DNA from: Marmoricola sp.
Lineage (GTDB): Bacteria; Actinomycetota; Actinomycetes; Propionibacteriales; Nocardioidaceae
Assembly: GCA_025964775.1 (NCBI GenBank)
Contig: JAOPYE010000040.1
Coordinates: 186,001-250,000 of the forward strand
Direction of reading: 5' to 3'
DNA length: 64,000 bases
Shown: piece after piece, positions 16,203 to 23,479 of the stretch
Layout of the letters: each line of letters starts with the position of its first letter
Numbering within the stretch: the first letter of the stretch is position 1
Position numbers and translations under genes: made by a program
The notes under the pieces: model-generated
What the model was told of the DNA's origin: nothing
Databases searched by the model: none
Seen by the model: only the letters and a program-made list of their open reading frames with translations

Positions 16203-17912
16203 TCAGGGTTGGGGTGCGTGCACCTTGCGCGCGACGTGCAGGCGGGCGTGCGTGATGGCGTCGGGTGTCGTGGCGAACGCGTGACGTTCGTGGGCCAGCC
16301 GGTCGTAGGCGCCGAGCCGGCGCAACGTCTGGACGTGTTCGGGGCGCACCGCGGAGAGCATCACGGTGATCCCGCGTCCTTCGAGCCGCTTGATGGTGTC
16401 GGCGAGGACCGAGGCGCCGGTGGCATCCAACGTGGTGACTCGCGACATCCGGAGGATCACCACGCGGACGTCACCGACGTCGGCGAGCCGGAGCAGGAAG
16501 TCGTGTGCTGCGGCGAAGAAGAGTGGTCCGTCGATCCGGTAGGCAACGATGTGCTCGTCGAGCAACCGGCGTTCCTCGGCGCTGTGGTCGGCGTGGTCGA
16601 GAACGTCGCCGTCCTCGAGCGGGACCTCGTCGATCCGCGCGGTCCGGGCGGTCTGGCGCAGGGCGAAGAACCCGGCGATCACGAGACCGATCAACACCGC
16701 AGTGACAAGGTTCAGGAAGACCGTTGCCGCCGCCGTGACCGCGAGGACGACGGCGTCGCCGCGGGTGGCGTGGACCAGGGCCAGCACGCTGGACACCCTG
16801 ATCATCTGGATCGCCGTCGCGATCAGGACGCCGGCCAGGGCGGCCAGGGGAATGCGTGCCACCCACTGCGACGCGACCAGAACCACGACCAGCAGAAGCA
16901 GCGCGTGCGTCACGGCTGCGAGCCGGGAGGCGGCACCGGCGCGGACGTTGACCGCTGTTCGTGCGATCGCGGCCGTGGCCGGGATGCCGCCGAACAGCGG
17001 CACCACCAGGTTGGCCAGGCCTTGCCCGAAGAGCTCGCGGTCCGCGTCGTGACGGTCCCCGACCGACATGGCGTCAGCGACCGTCGCCGACAACAGGCTC
17101 TCCAGGGCTGCCAGGACCGCGACGACCACCGCCGGAAGCAGCAGCGCGTCGAGTCGGCCCCAGTCCGAGGTCGGGAACCTCGGGGCAGGAAGCCCGGCCG
17201 GGATGTGGCCGATCGTGGTGAGACCAAGGTGCAGCACCTGGTTCGCTGCCGTGACGGCGACGACCACCAGGAGCGATCCGGGGATGACGGCGCGGACCCG
17301 GGCCAGCAGCAGGATGGTGCCGATGCTGAGCGCGGTCAGGAGCGGGGTCGTCAGGGTGGGCGAACGAGCCCAGGCGCGGGCCGCGTCGAATCCGAGCACG
17401 ATGGCCTTGTCGGCAACGACGTGAACGCCGAGGGCGGACGGGACCTGCTGGAGCGCGATGATGGCAGCGATCCCGAGAGTGAAGCCCTCGACGACCGGCA
17501 CCGGTACGTAGTGGATGTAGCGACCGACACCGGCGTACCCGAGGCCGACCAGGAACGCTCCGGCAAGGATCCCGACCACCAGCACGCCGTCCCGGCCGAA
17601 CTGTGTTGCGATCGGAACGAGGACCACCGCCATGGCGCCGGTCGGCCCGCTGACCTGGACCCGGCTGCCACCGAAGAAGCCGGCGACGAGGCCGGCCACG
17701 ATCGCGGTGATGAGGCCGGCCCTCGCGCCCAACCCGGAGCTGACGCCGAAGCCCAGGGCCAGCGGCAGCGCCACGAGTCCGACCATGGTTCCTGCGATCA
17801 GGTCGCGAGGCCTGGCAGTCGTCCAGTCCTGCCGGGTCGGCAGCAGAGCCCGGGTCTTGTCCACCATCCAGCGCGGGCGGCTCGGCGAACTCGCGGTGGC
17901 TGTCGGGGTCAC
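16203..17912 (-). CDS. SulP-family anion transporter with STAS domain
   Basis: A 569-residue membrane transporter (SLC26/SulP family) for an inorganic anion such as sulfate or bicarbonate. About 12 hydrophobic segments span residues ~35-430, starting with the family pattern DLIAGTMVGLVALPLALGFGV and SGPTGAMAVVL. The cytoplasmic C-terminus is a STAS domain (VRVVILRMSRVTTLDATGASVLADTIKRL). GTG 17912 overlaps the stop of the upstream P-loop gene by 4 bases (GTGA), so the start is firm and translation is coupled. The substrate cannot be read from sequence. Control is probably through the ArsR operator at 18746-18779. Confidence 0.9.
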   Translation of the reverse strand: MTPTATASSPSRPRWMVDKTRALLPTRQDWTTARPRDLIAGTMVGLVALPLALGFGVSSGLGARAGLITAIVAGLVAGFFGGSRVQVSGPTGAMAVVLVPIATQFGRDGVLVVGILAGAFLVGLGYAGVGRYIHYVPVPVVEGFTLGIAAIIALQQVPSALGVHVVADKAIVLGFDAARAWARSPTLTTPLLTALSIGTILLLARVRAVIPGSLLVVVAVTAANQVLHLGLTTIGHIPAGLPAPRFPTSDWGRLDALLLPAVVVAVLAALESLLSATVADAMSVGDRHDADRELFGQGLANLVVPLFGGIPATAAIARTAVNVRAGAASRLAAVTHALLLLVVVLVASQWVARIPLAALAGVLIATAIQMIRVSSVLALVHATRGDAVVLAVTAAATVFLNLVTAVLIGLVIAGFFALRQTARTARIDEVPLEDGDVLDHADHSAEERRLLDEHIVAYRIDGPLFFAAAHDFLLRLADVGDVRVVILRMSRVTTLDATGASVLADTIKRLEGRGITVMLSAVRPEHVQTLRRLGAYDRLAHERHAFATTPDAITHARLHVARKVHAPQP

Positions 17913-18364
17913 GTCGGGCTCAGGTCCTGGCGGCCGACGGCGTCGAGGGCATGTGCGAGGACCTCGGTGCGGCTTCCGGTCGCGTCGATGACGGCCAGTC
18001 GTCCGGTCGTCTCGAGGTACCTGGTGACCTTGGCCAGCTCCGCCGGGTGCAGCATCCGTTCGCGCGCGGCTCGCGGGTTGGCTCCGGCGATGACCATCCG
18101 GGCTACCCGCTGGATCCGGATCTCTGATGGCGCCCTCAGGTAGAGGATGTGCTCGATCGGGCGACCCTCGCGGGCGTGCGCGTCGAGCTGCTCCAGCTCC
18201 TCGATGGTGGTCGGGATGCCGTCCAGGACGAGGGGCTCGGGTCCAGCCAGGGGCTTCCACATCTCGTCGAGCACCCCGATCGGGCGCGCGCCGACGAGTC
18301 CGGCGAGTGCGGTCGCCACGGTGGTCTTGCCTGCTCCGGAGTACCCGATGATGGCCACGCGCAT
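17909..18364 (-). CDS. Small P-loop kinase-like protein
   Basis: A 151-residue protein with Walker A GYSGAGKTT at residues 7-15 and an adenylate-kinase-like layout (VLDGIPTTIEELEQL, HILYLRAPSEIRIQRVARM, late arginine-rich segment). It lacks the complete STGD and DGYPR motifs of true Adk, so its phosphate acceptor is unknown. It lies 2 bases after the arsR stop and overlaps sulP by 4 bases. Two kinase-like proteins in one operon with a SulP transporter suggest linked nucleotide or anion metabolism. Confidence 0.75.
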   Translation of the reverse strand: MRVAIIGYSGAGKTTVATALAGLVGARPIGVLDEMWKPLAGPEPLVLDGIPTTIEELEQLDAHAREGRPIEHILYLRAPSEIRIQRVARMVIAGANPRAARERMLHPAELAKVTRYLETTGRLAVIDATGSRTEVLAHALDAVGRQDLSPT

Positions 18365-18366
18365 CG

Positions 18367-18708
18367 TCAGCGCGCGACTGCGGAAACGGGGGTCAGCTCC
18401 GGTTCGAGGTCGGCCTGGGACGCTGCGATCCCGGACAGGATCGAGCGGGCAGCCAGCAACAGGTCGCGCACCTCGGGAACGCTCACGGAGTAGACGACTT
18501 CGCTGCCCCGGCGGTAGGAGACCACCATCGAGGTACGACGCAGGACCGCGAGCTGCTGGGACAGGTTGCTCGGTTCGATCGCGATGCTCTCGAGGAGCTC
18601 GTGGACGGCGTGGTCGCGCTCGGAGAGCAGCTCGAGGATCCGGATCCTGGCCGGGTGTCCGAGCGTCTTGAAGAACTCGGCCTTGGCTTGGTACAGCGGC
18701 ACTGCCAC
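18367..18708 (-). CDS. ArsR-family transcriptional repressor without cysteines
   Basis: A 113-residue winged-helix regulator: FFKTLGHPARIRILELLSERDHAVHELLESI followed by the recognition helix EPSNLSQQLAVLRRTSMV and the wing YRRGSEVVYSV. It contains no cysteine, so it is not a classical thiol metal sensor of the SmtB/ArsR type and should sense something else. It is the first gene of the arsR/P-loop/sulP/adk operon and faces a 34-base inverted repeat 38 bases upstream, its likely binding site. Confidence 0.88.
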   Translation of the reverse strand: MAVPLYQAKAEFFKTLGHPARIRILELLSERDHAVHELLESIAIEPSNLSQQLAVLRRTSMVVSYRRGSEVVYSVSVPEVRDLLLAARSILSGIAASQADLEPELTPVSAVAR

Positions 18709-18745
18709 GGCAATCTCCCTCGTACTTCGTCTCGGACGATCAGAG

Positions 18746-18779
18746 TTACACGACTTGCGAATGTTATCAAGTCATGTAA
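18746..18779. promoter_or_regulatory. Inverted repeat, likely ArsR operator
   Basis: TTACACGACTTG (18746-18757) and CAAGTCATGTAA (18768-18779) are complementary at 11 of 12 positions around a 10-base AT-rich spacer. The site stands in the gap between the arsR operon (starts 18708) and the gene at 18807. Length and symmetry fit a dimeric winged-helix repressor. It could control both directions. Confidence 0.65.
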
Positions 18780-18806
18780 AGAGACCTGGGTCACCGTTTT
18801 GGACCG

Positions 18807-19415
18807 ATGAGTGACGTTTTGGTGACCTCCGGCGCTGAGGAGAAGAGGGCGCCTCGACGGTCCGTGAGGACAGGTCGCGGCGCGGGTGCGTCTGACAGCG
18901 GGAAGTGGGGACTGATGCAGGACGAAGCGACGACGTCGGTGTTCACCGACGACTCGGGCACGCGCGAACGCCTGATCACCTGGACGGTGCGCTCGGTCAT
19001 CGGCCTGATCGTGATCGCGGTCCTCGGTGTCGGATTCAGTCTGGCGACCGGCGTACCGCTGCCCACGCCCGTCGGCCCCCTGCGTCTGCACGGTAGCTCG
19101 GCGCCGCACGACACCACCGGTGCCGCCGACCAGGCCGGTCCGCAGGTGCCAGGCGGGCCCGCGGCCGTCAATCCTGCTGCCCCGGACCGGCTCGGAACGG
19201 GTCCGACTACGAGTCCCACCCAGGGCCCGGGCACGACCCAGCCGGGACGCTCGACCTCCGGCGCGACCTCGACGCCGACGCTCCCGGTGCCGTCGCCCAC
19301 CAAGACGACCGCCGCGAAGGCGAACCACGGAGTCGCGGCCACCACGGCACCGCGCGCCACGCCGACGCACGCGCCCGGTGGGCCGGTGCCGACGCCGCCC
19401 GGCCGGGCCAAGTAG
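18807..19415 (+). CDS. Single-pass membrane protein with Pro/Thr-rich external tail
   Basis: A 202-residue protein not matching a named family. Residues ~57-82 form one transmembrane helix (TWTVRSVIGLIVIAVLGVGFSLATGV). The remaining ~120 residues are proline-, threonine- and alanine-rich (TTSPTQGPGTTQPG, TPTLPVPSPTKTTAAK), typical of an extracellular, possibly glycosylated stalk. ATG 18807 is used; ATG 18915, with GGAAGTGGGG upstream, is an equally possible start. It ends 14 bases before the NodB-GT2 gene, suggesting an operon and a role at the surface where the polysaccharide emerges. Confidence 0.6.
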   Translation: MSDVLVTSGAEEKRAPRRSVRTGRGAGASDSGKWGLMQDEATTSVFTDDSGTRERLITWTVRSVIGLIVIAVLGVGFSLATGVPLPTPVGPLRLHGSSAPHDTTGAADQAGPQVPGGPAAVNPAAPDRLGTGPTTSPTQGPGTTQPGRSTSGATSTPTLPVPSPTKTTAAKANHGVAATTAPRATPTHAPGGPVPTPPGRAK

Positions 19416-19429
19416 TCCGACCCGTCTCG

Positions 19430-21556
19430 ATGGCACGTCGCGCCCGACGACGTGAGCCACGGGCTCACTGGATCCTGTTCGGACTCGCTCTCGTCCTGCT
19501 TCTGCTGCTCCTGCTCGTCTCGGGGATCACCAGCGGGCAGCTGGGCGAGAAGCAGCACGCCCCGTTGTCGCAACCGAGCTCGGTCAAGGTGCCCGCCTCC
19601 ATCACCGACGGCGGCCCGATCGTCAACGCCAGCCAGCCCGGCGCCGCGGGTCTCCGGGTTCCGGCCAGGCACGTGGTGCTCACCTTCGACGACGGCCCCA
19701 GCGAGTGGACCCCGAAGGTTCTCGACGTCCTCGAGCGCTACCACGTGAACGCCACCTTCTTCGTGATCGGGTCCCACGTCGCTGAGCGCCCGGACCTCCT
19801 GCGCCGGATGCTGGACGACGGCGACGAGGTGGGCAACCACACGTTCACCCACGTCAACCTCGCCAACGTCCCGGACTGGCGGCTCAGGCTCGAGCTCGAC
19901 CAGACCCAGCTGACCATCGCCGCGGCGACAGGCCACACCACCGACCTGCTGCGTCCGCCGTACTCCTCGACCGTCGATGCCGACGTCGGCTCCGACTGGG
20001 CCTCGCTGGCCCGGATGAGTGGCTACCGGGTCGTGTACACGAACATGGACACCGAGGACTGGAAGCGGCCAGGGGTGGCCCGCATCGTCGCCTCGGGCAC
20101 GCCCGCCGGGACCAGCGGCGCTGTCGTGATGATGCACGACGGCGGCGGCAACCGCTCGCAGACCGTGGCGGCGCTGTCGCGCCTGATCCTCGAGCTCAAG
20201 GCACGGGGCTACAGCTTCGACACGGTCACCCAGGCCATCGGTGCTCCCTCGTCGTGGCGTCCGGCGAGCAGCGCCCAGCGGTTCCGGGGCGAACTGGTGA
20301 TCCGGACGATCCAGCTCTCCGACACCGTGGTGACAGCGCTGCGCAACGCGTTCCTGGCGCTGGCCGTCCTGGCGGCACTGCGGACCCTGGCGCTGCTGGT
20401 GTTCGCGCGACGGCACGCGTTGACCGGGACGCCCGGGACGCCCGGGCCCGGGAACGACGATGCCCCGTTCCTGCCACCGGTCTCGGTCGTCGTCCCGGCC
20501 TACAACGAGGAGCTCGGGATCGGCCCCGCGGTGCGCTCCCTGGTCGCCAGTGACTACCCCGAGCTGGAGGTGATCGTGGTCGACGACGGCTCCACCGACG
20601 GCACCGCGGCGACCGTCGCCGCGATGAACCTTCCCGGGGTTCGACTGATCACGCAGCAGAACGCCGGGAAGCCGGGCGCGCTGAACACCGGGATCGCGGC
20701 CGCACGGCACGACGTCCTCGTGCTCGTCGACGGCGACACCGTGTTCGAGCCGGATGCGATGCGAGAGCTCGTCGCACCCCTGGCTGATGCGCGCGTGGGT
20801 GCGGTCTCTGGCAACACCAAGGTCGGCAACCGCAAGGGACTGCTGGGGAGGTGGCAGCACATCGAGTACGTGATCGGCTTCAACCTCGACCGCCGCATGT
20901 TCGACGTCCTCCAGTGCATGCCCACGGTCCCGGGCGCGATCGGCGCCTTCCGGCGCGACGTGCTCGAGGCGATCGGAGGCGTCAGTGACGACACGCTCGC
21001 TGAGGACACCGACCTGACGATGGCGGTGTGCCGCGGCGGATGGCGGGTGGTCTACGCACCGGATGCTCGGGCGTGGACGGAGGCGCCGGCAACGTTGGGC
21101 CAGCTCTGGCGGCAGCGCTACCGCTGGTGCTACGGGACGATGCAGGCGATGTGGAAGCACCGGCGCGCGGTGATCGAGCCGGGGGCGTCGGGCAAGCTCG
21201 GTCGACGAGGCCTGCCGTACCTGCTCGCGTTCCAGGTGCTGCTGCCACTGCTGGCTCCGCTGATCGACGTCGCGGCGTTGTACTCGATCGTCTTCCTGCC
21301 GACCCCGACCATTGCCTACGTGTGGCTGGGATTCCTGGGCCTTCAGTACGTCGCGGCCACCTACGCGTTCGTGCTCGACAAGGAGCCGCTGGCACCGCTG
21401 TGGAGCCTGGTGCTCCAGCAGTTCGTCTACCGCCAACTCATGTACCTGGTGGTGATCCAGTCCGTGTCGAGCGCGCTCTACGGAGTCCGCCTGCGCTGGC
21501 AGAAGCTGCGACGTACCGGGAACCTCGACGCGGCACCGGCCGAGGTCGTTCGGTAG
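19430..21556 (+). CDS. NodB polysaccharide deacetylase fused to family 2 glycosyltransferase
   Basis: A 708-residue bifunctional membrane protein. An N-terminal helix (residues 14-34) anchors it. Residues ~80-270 are a NodB deacetylase: TFDDGP (85-90, metal Asp), NHTFTH (136-141, metal His pair), LRPPY, and a late MMHDGGG. A second helix (~300-327) leads to a GT2 synthase domain: VSVVVPAYNEE, DDGSTDG, DGDT (434-437), AEDTDL, and the QRYRW (562-566) signature of processive synthases, followed by about four C-terminal membrane segments. It likely polymerises and de-N-acetylates a GlcNAc-type surface polysaccharide, doing in one chain what PgaC and PgaB do separately. Convergent with the ctaG-like gene, leaving 4 bases between them. 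Confidence 0.9.
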   Translation: MARRARRREPRAHWILFGLALVLLLLLLLVSGITSGQLGEKQHAPLSQPSSVKVPASITDGGPIVNASQPGAAGLRVPARHVVLTFDDGPSEWTPKVLDVLERYHVNATFFVIGSHVAERPDLLRRMLDDGDEVGNHTFTHVNLANVPDWRLRLELDQTQLTIAAATGHTTDLLRPPYSSTVDADVGSDWASLARMSGYRVVYTNMDTEDWKRPGVARIVASGTPAGTSGAVVMMHDGGGNRSQTVAALSRLILELKARGYSFDTVTQAIGAPSSWRPASSAQRFRGELVIRTIQLSDTVVTALRNAFLALAVLAALRTLALLVFARRHALTGTPGTPGPGNDDAPFLPPVSVVVPAYNEELGIGPAVRSLVASDYPELEVIVVDDGSTDGTAATVAAMNLPGVRLITQQNAGKPGALNTGIAAARHDVLVLVDGDTVFEPDAMRELVAPLADARVGAVSGNTKVGNRKGLLGRWQHIEYVIGFNLDRRMFDVLQCMPTVPGAIGAFRRDVLEAIGGVSDDTLAEDTDLTMAVCRGGWRVVYAPDARAWTEAPATLGQLWRQRYRWCYGTMQAMWKHRRAVIEPGASGKLGRRGLPYLLAFQVLLPLLAPLIDVAALYSIVFLPTPTIAYVWLGFLGLQYVAATYAFVLDKEPLAPLWSLVLQQFVYRQLMYLVVIQSVSSALYGVRLRWQKLRRTGNLDAAPAEVVR

Positions 21557-21560
21557 CGCC

Positions 21561-22541
21561 CTACTTCTTCTTCCGCCGCGGCTGGAACTCGTCCGTACGC
21601 CGGCCGTAGCCCTCGGTCTCCCACCAGGGACGGTCGAGCACCGGCGCCGTGGGCTCGCTCGGTTCTCCCGCGGCGGGCCGGGCGCCCGCGGGTGCCGACG
21701 CAGAGGTCCGGTCGCGGTCGTCGTTGCGGGTCTCCTTGGCGGCCCAGCGGAAGAACAGGATGAGCAGCAACGGCAGCGCGACCACCTCGGACAGTGCCAG
21801 CATCAGCGCGCCGGCGACGTGCTGGTTCCAGACCGGATCGGTTGACCATGTCGGTGACACACGTGTGTAGTAGCCGCCTGCCAGGACCGACCCGGTCGTC
21901 ATCACGACGATTCCGGGGATCGCGTCAAGAAGTCCGTCGAGGGCAGCGAAGAGCAGCCGCAGCGGCTCGGTGCACCACGCCGGCAACAGCTCGGTGCCGA
22001 GCAGTGGCAGCGCGAGCAGGCAGCCGACGGCCAGCACCACGACGTACATGAGGTCCATCGCTGCGGCCGAGTGCAGGACGGTGGCGAGGAGCCCGCTGAA
22101 GAACAGCGTGATCTGCACGACCACGGCCAGTACGGCCGCTACGGCCGGGAAGGTCAGGAAACGGATCGTCCGGCCGCTGATCGCCCGGTCCCAGCGGATC
22201 AGCGCCGCCGGTGACAGGGCCACCCGGACCAGTCCGAGCGGATCACCGACGGCGAAGCAGACCGGGACGATCGAGATCAGCAGCGTCACCTGGACTGCGA
22301 GCGCCCACAGCACCGTGTGGTTGTACGTCGCGAGCGAGGACATCGTGCAGACCGCGACGCTGCCGAGCCCCAGTCCGAGAAACGCTGCGCTGCGCCACAG
22401 CGGCCAGGCGGAGCCCCGCCGTCCCGCGGTCCGTACGCCGAGCAGGTAGCCGGCGGCGCACACCGCGAGGACCACTGTCATGACGGGATTGAACGTCCAG
22501 TGCCCGACCGCGGCCGACATCGTGTAGCGGGGCAATTCCAC
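21561..22541 (-). CDS. CtaG/Caa3-type cytochrome c oxidase assembly protein
   Basis: A 326-residue integral membrane protein with about seven hydrophobic segments and the hallmarks of the CtaG_Caa3 family: MSSLATYNHTVLWALAVQVTLLISIVPVCFAVGDPL, ATVLHSAAAMDLMYVVVLAVG and NQHVAGALMLALSEVVALPLLLI. It helps copper insertion and assembly of aa3/caa3 oxidase. The last ~60 residues are a charged, proline-rich cytoplasmic tail ending FQPRRKKK. The start at 22541 begins the first hydrophobic region; no strong ribosome site is seen. It faces the divergent gene at 22718. Confidence 0.85.
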   Translation of the reverse strand: MELPRYTMSAAVGHWTFNPVMTVVLAVCAAGYLLGVRTAGRRGSAWPLWRSAAFLGLGLGSVAVCTMSSLATYNHTVLWALAVQVTLLISIVPVCFAVGDPLGLVRVALSPAALIRWDRAISGRTIRFLTFPAVAAVLAVVVQITLFFSGLLATVLHSAAAMDLMYVVVLAVGCLLALPLLGTELLPAWCTEPLRLLFAALDGLLDAIPGIVVMTTGSVLAGGYYTRVSPTWSTDPVWNQHVAGALMLALSEVVALPLLLILFFRWAAKETRNDDRDRTSASAPAGARPAAGEPSEPTAPVLDRPWWETEGYGRRTDEFQPRRKKK

Positions 22542-22598
22542 GTCGACATGGTAGGTCTCGCCGTCGCCTCCGGCCGCTCCGCCTCCCGAGCGCTCGAG

Positions 22599-22607
22599 TT
22601 ATCCACA
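22599..22607 (+). promoter_or_regulatory. Isolated consensus DnaA box
   Basis: TTATCCACA, the exact DnaA-box consensus, lies in the 176-base divergent region between the ctaG-like gene and gene 22718. A partial second TTATCCC follows at 22609. There is no cluster of boxes and no dnaA/dnaN nearby, so it is not a chromosomal origin. It may titrate DnaA or regulate a flanking gene, or be chance. Confidence 0.4.
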
Positions 22608-22717
22608 ATTATCCCAGCAATTCCCATTCGTGCTTCAAAGTGCTGGGCACACCGGGTAACACTGAGGTCACGGGAGTGGCGCCTGGACCAGTGAGCCGGC
22701 GCCTGGAGGGAGGCGTC

Positions 22718-23479
22718 ATGACGGGAGCGAAGGGTCAGCCGACCGAGCAGTCGGGACGGCGAGGGCTGTCGCGGCGACAACGCGGGGTCATGCTCGGCGT
22801 GCTGCTGGTCGGCACGGTGACCGGACTGGTCGTCGGCGGAGCGATGCGGGGTTTCGGGGACGATCGCGCCGGAAATGCGGCCTCGGCGCGGGTGACCTCG
22901 CCACTGCCCAGCAGCGAGCCGCCGCCGGGCAGTTCGCAGGTGATCCAGGGTGACGTGATCGCCGACGCGGCTGCCGGCGCCCTGACCACCGACATCGCCC
23001 CCGGGCGGACGCACACCCCCGACGGCGCGGTGTCAGCCTTCACGGCCTATGCAACCTGGCTCGTGGGCTCGCCCGCCGCAGCTGCCCATCCCGGGGCCGA
23101 GGGGTCGGTGGTCGGTCGCACGCTCATCAATCCAGCTGACGCCGGACTCCTGGCGGCCATGCACCGCCAGAGCGGCGACCGGTTCGATGCCCAGCACGGG
23201 GCCTACCGGGTCATCGCCCACGCGGGTGACGCAGCCGCGCCCGATGCGGTCATGATCGAAGTCACGGCGCCGCTCACGCTCGGCGGTAAGACGGAGTGGC
23301 GCACGATCGGCGGCGTGGTCGGCTGGACGCCCGACGGCTGGCAGCTGGTGAGCATCGAGCCGCGAGCTACCGCCCAGCCGACGATCACACGCGGCGACGT
23401 GCGGGCGTTCCCGGCCGACGAGCGCGCGCACACCTTCGACGGCCTGGGCTGGCGCACGTACCGGCTCGCGAGCCGGTGA
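22718..23479 (+). CDS. Membrane-anchored NTF2-like accessory protein
   Basis: A 253-residue protein with a very good start: GGAGGGAGG a few bases before ATG 22718. A basic N-terminus precedes one transmembrane helix (GVMLGVLLVGTVTGLVVGGA, residues ~34-53). A serine/proline linker follows, then a ~150-residue extracytoplasmic domain (TPDGAVSAFTAYATWLVG ... WRTIGGVVGWTPDGWQLVSIEP) resembling NTF2-like or secretion-accessory folds. Its stop overlaps the next start as GTGA, and that gene overlaps a third. The trio is one coupled operon. Its C-terminal domain resembles that of the third gene, suggesting two related partners for the hydrolase between them. Confidence 0.7.
   Translation: MTGAKGQPTEQSGRRGLSRRQRGVMLGVLLVGTVTGLVVGGAMRGFGDDRAGNAASARVTSPLPSSEPPPGSSQVIQGDVIADAAAGALTTDIAPGRTHTPDGAVSAFTAYATWLVGSPAAAAHPGAEGSVVGRTLINPADAGLLAAMHRQSGDRFDAQHGAYRVIAHAGDAAAPDAVMIEVTAPLTLGGKTEWRTIGGVVGWTPDGWQLVSIEPRATAQPTITRGDVRAFPADERAHTFDGLGWRTYRLASR

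Noticed and set aside
16143-18143. 666-residue plus-strand frame across the SulP gene
   Set aside because: Its composition (runs of Asp, Arg, Gly, His, Gln) is that of an antisense frame; the minus strand encodes a complete SulP transporter.
18791-21436. 881-residue open frame opposite the NodB-GT2 gene
   Set aside because: It is a GC-rich shadow of the real gene: Asp/Arg/His/Val-rich, no family motif, and it lies antisense to clear catalytic domains.
22599-22617. Chromosomal replication origin at the DnaA box
   Set aside because: A single exact box with one partial neighbour; no dnaA, dnaN or gyrase genes and no box cluster.
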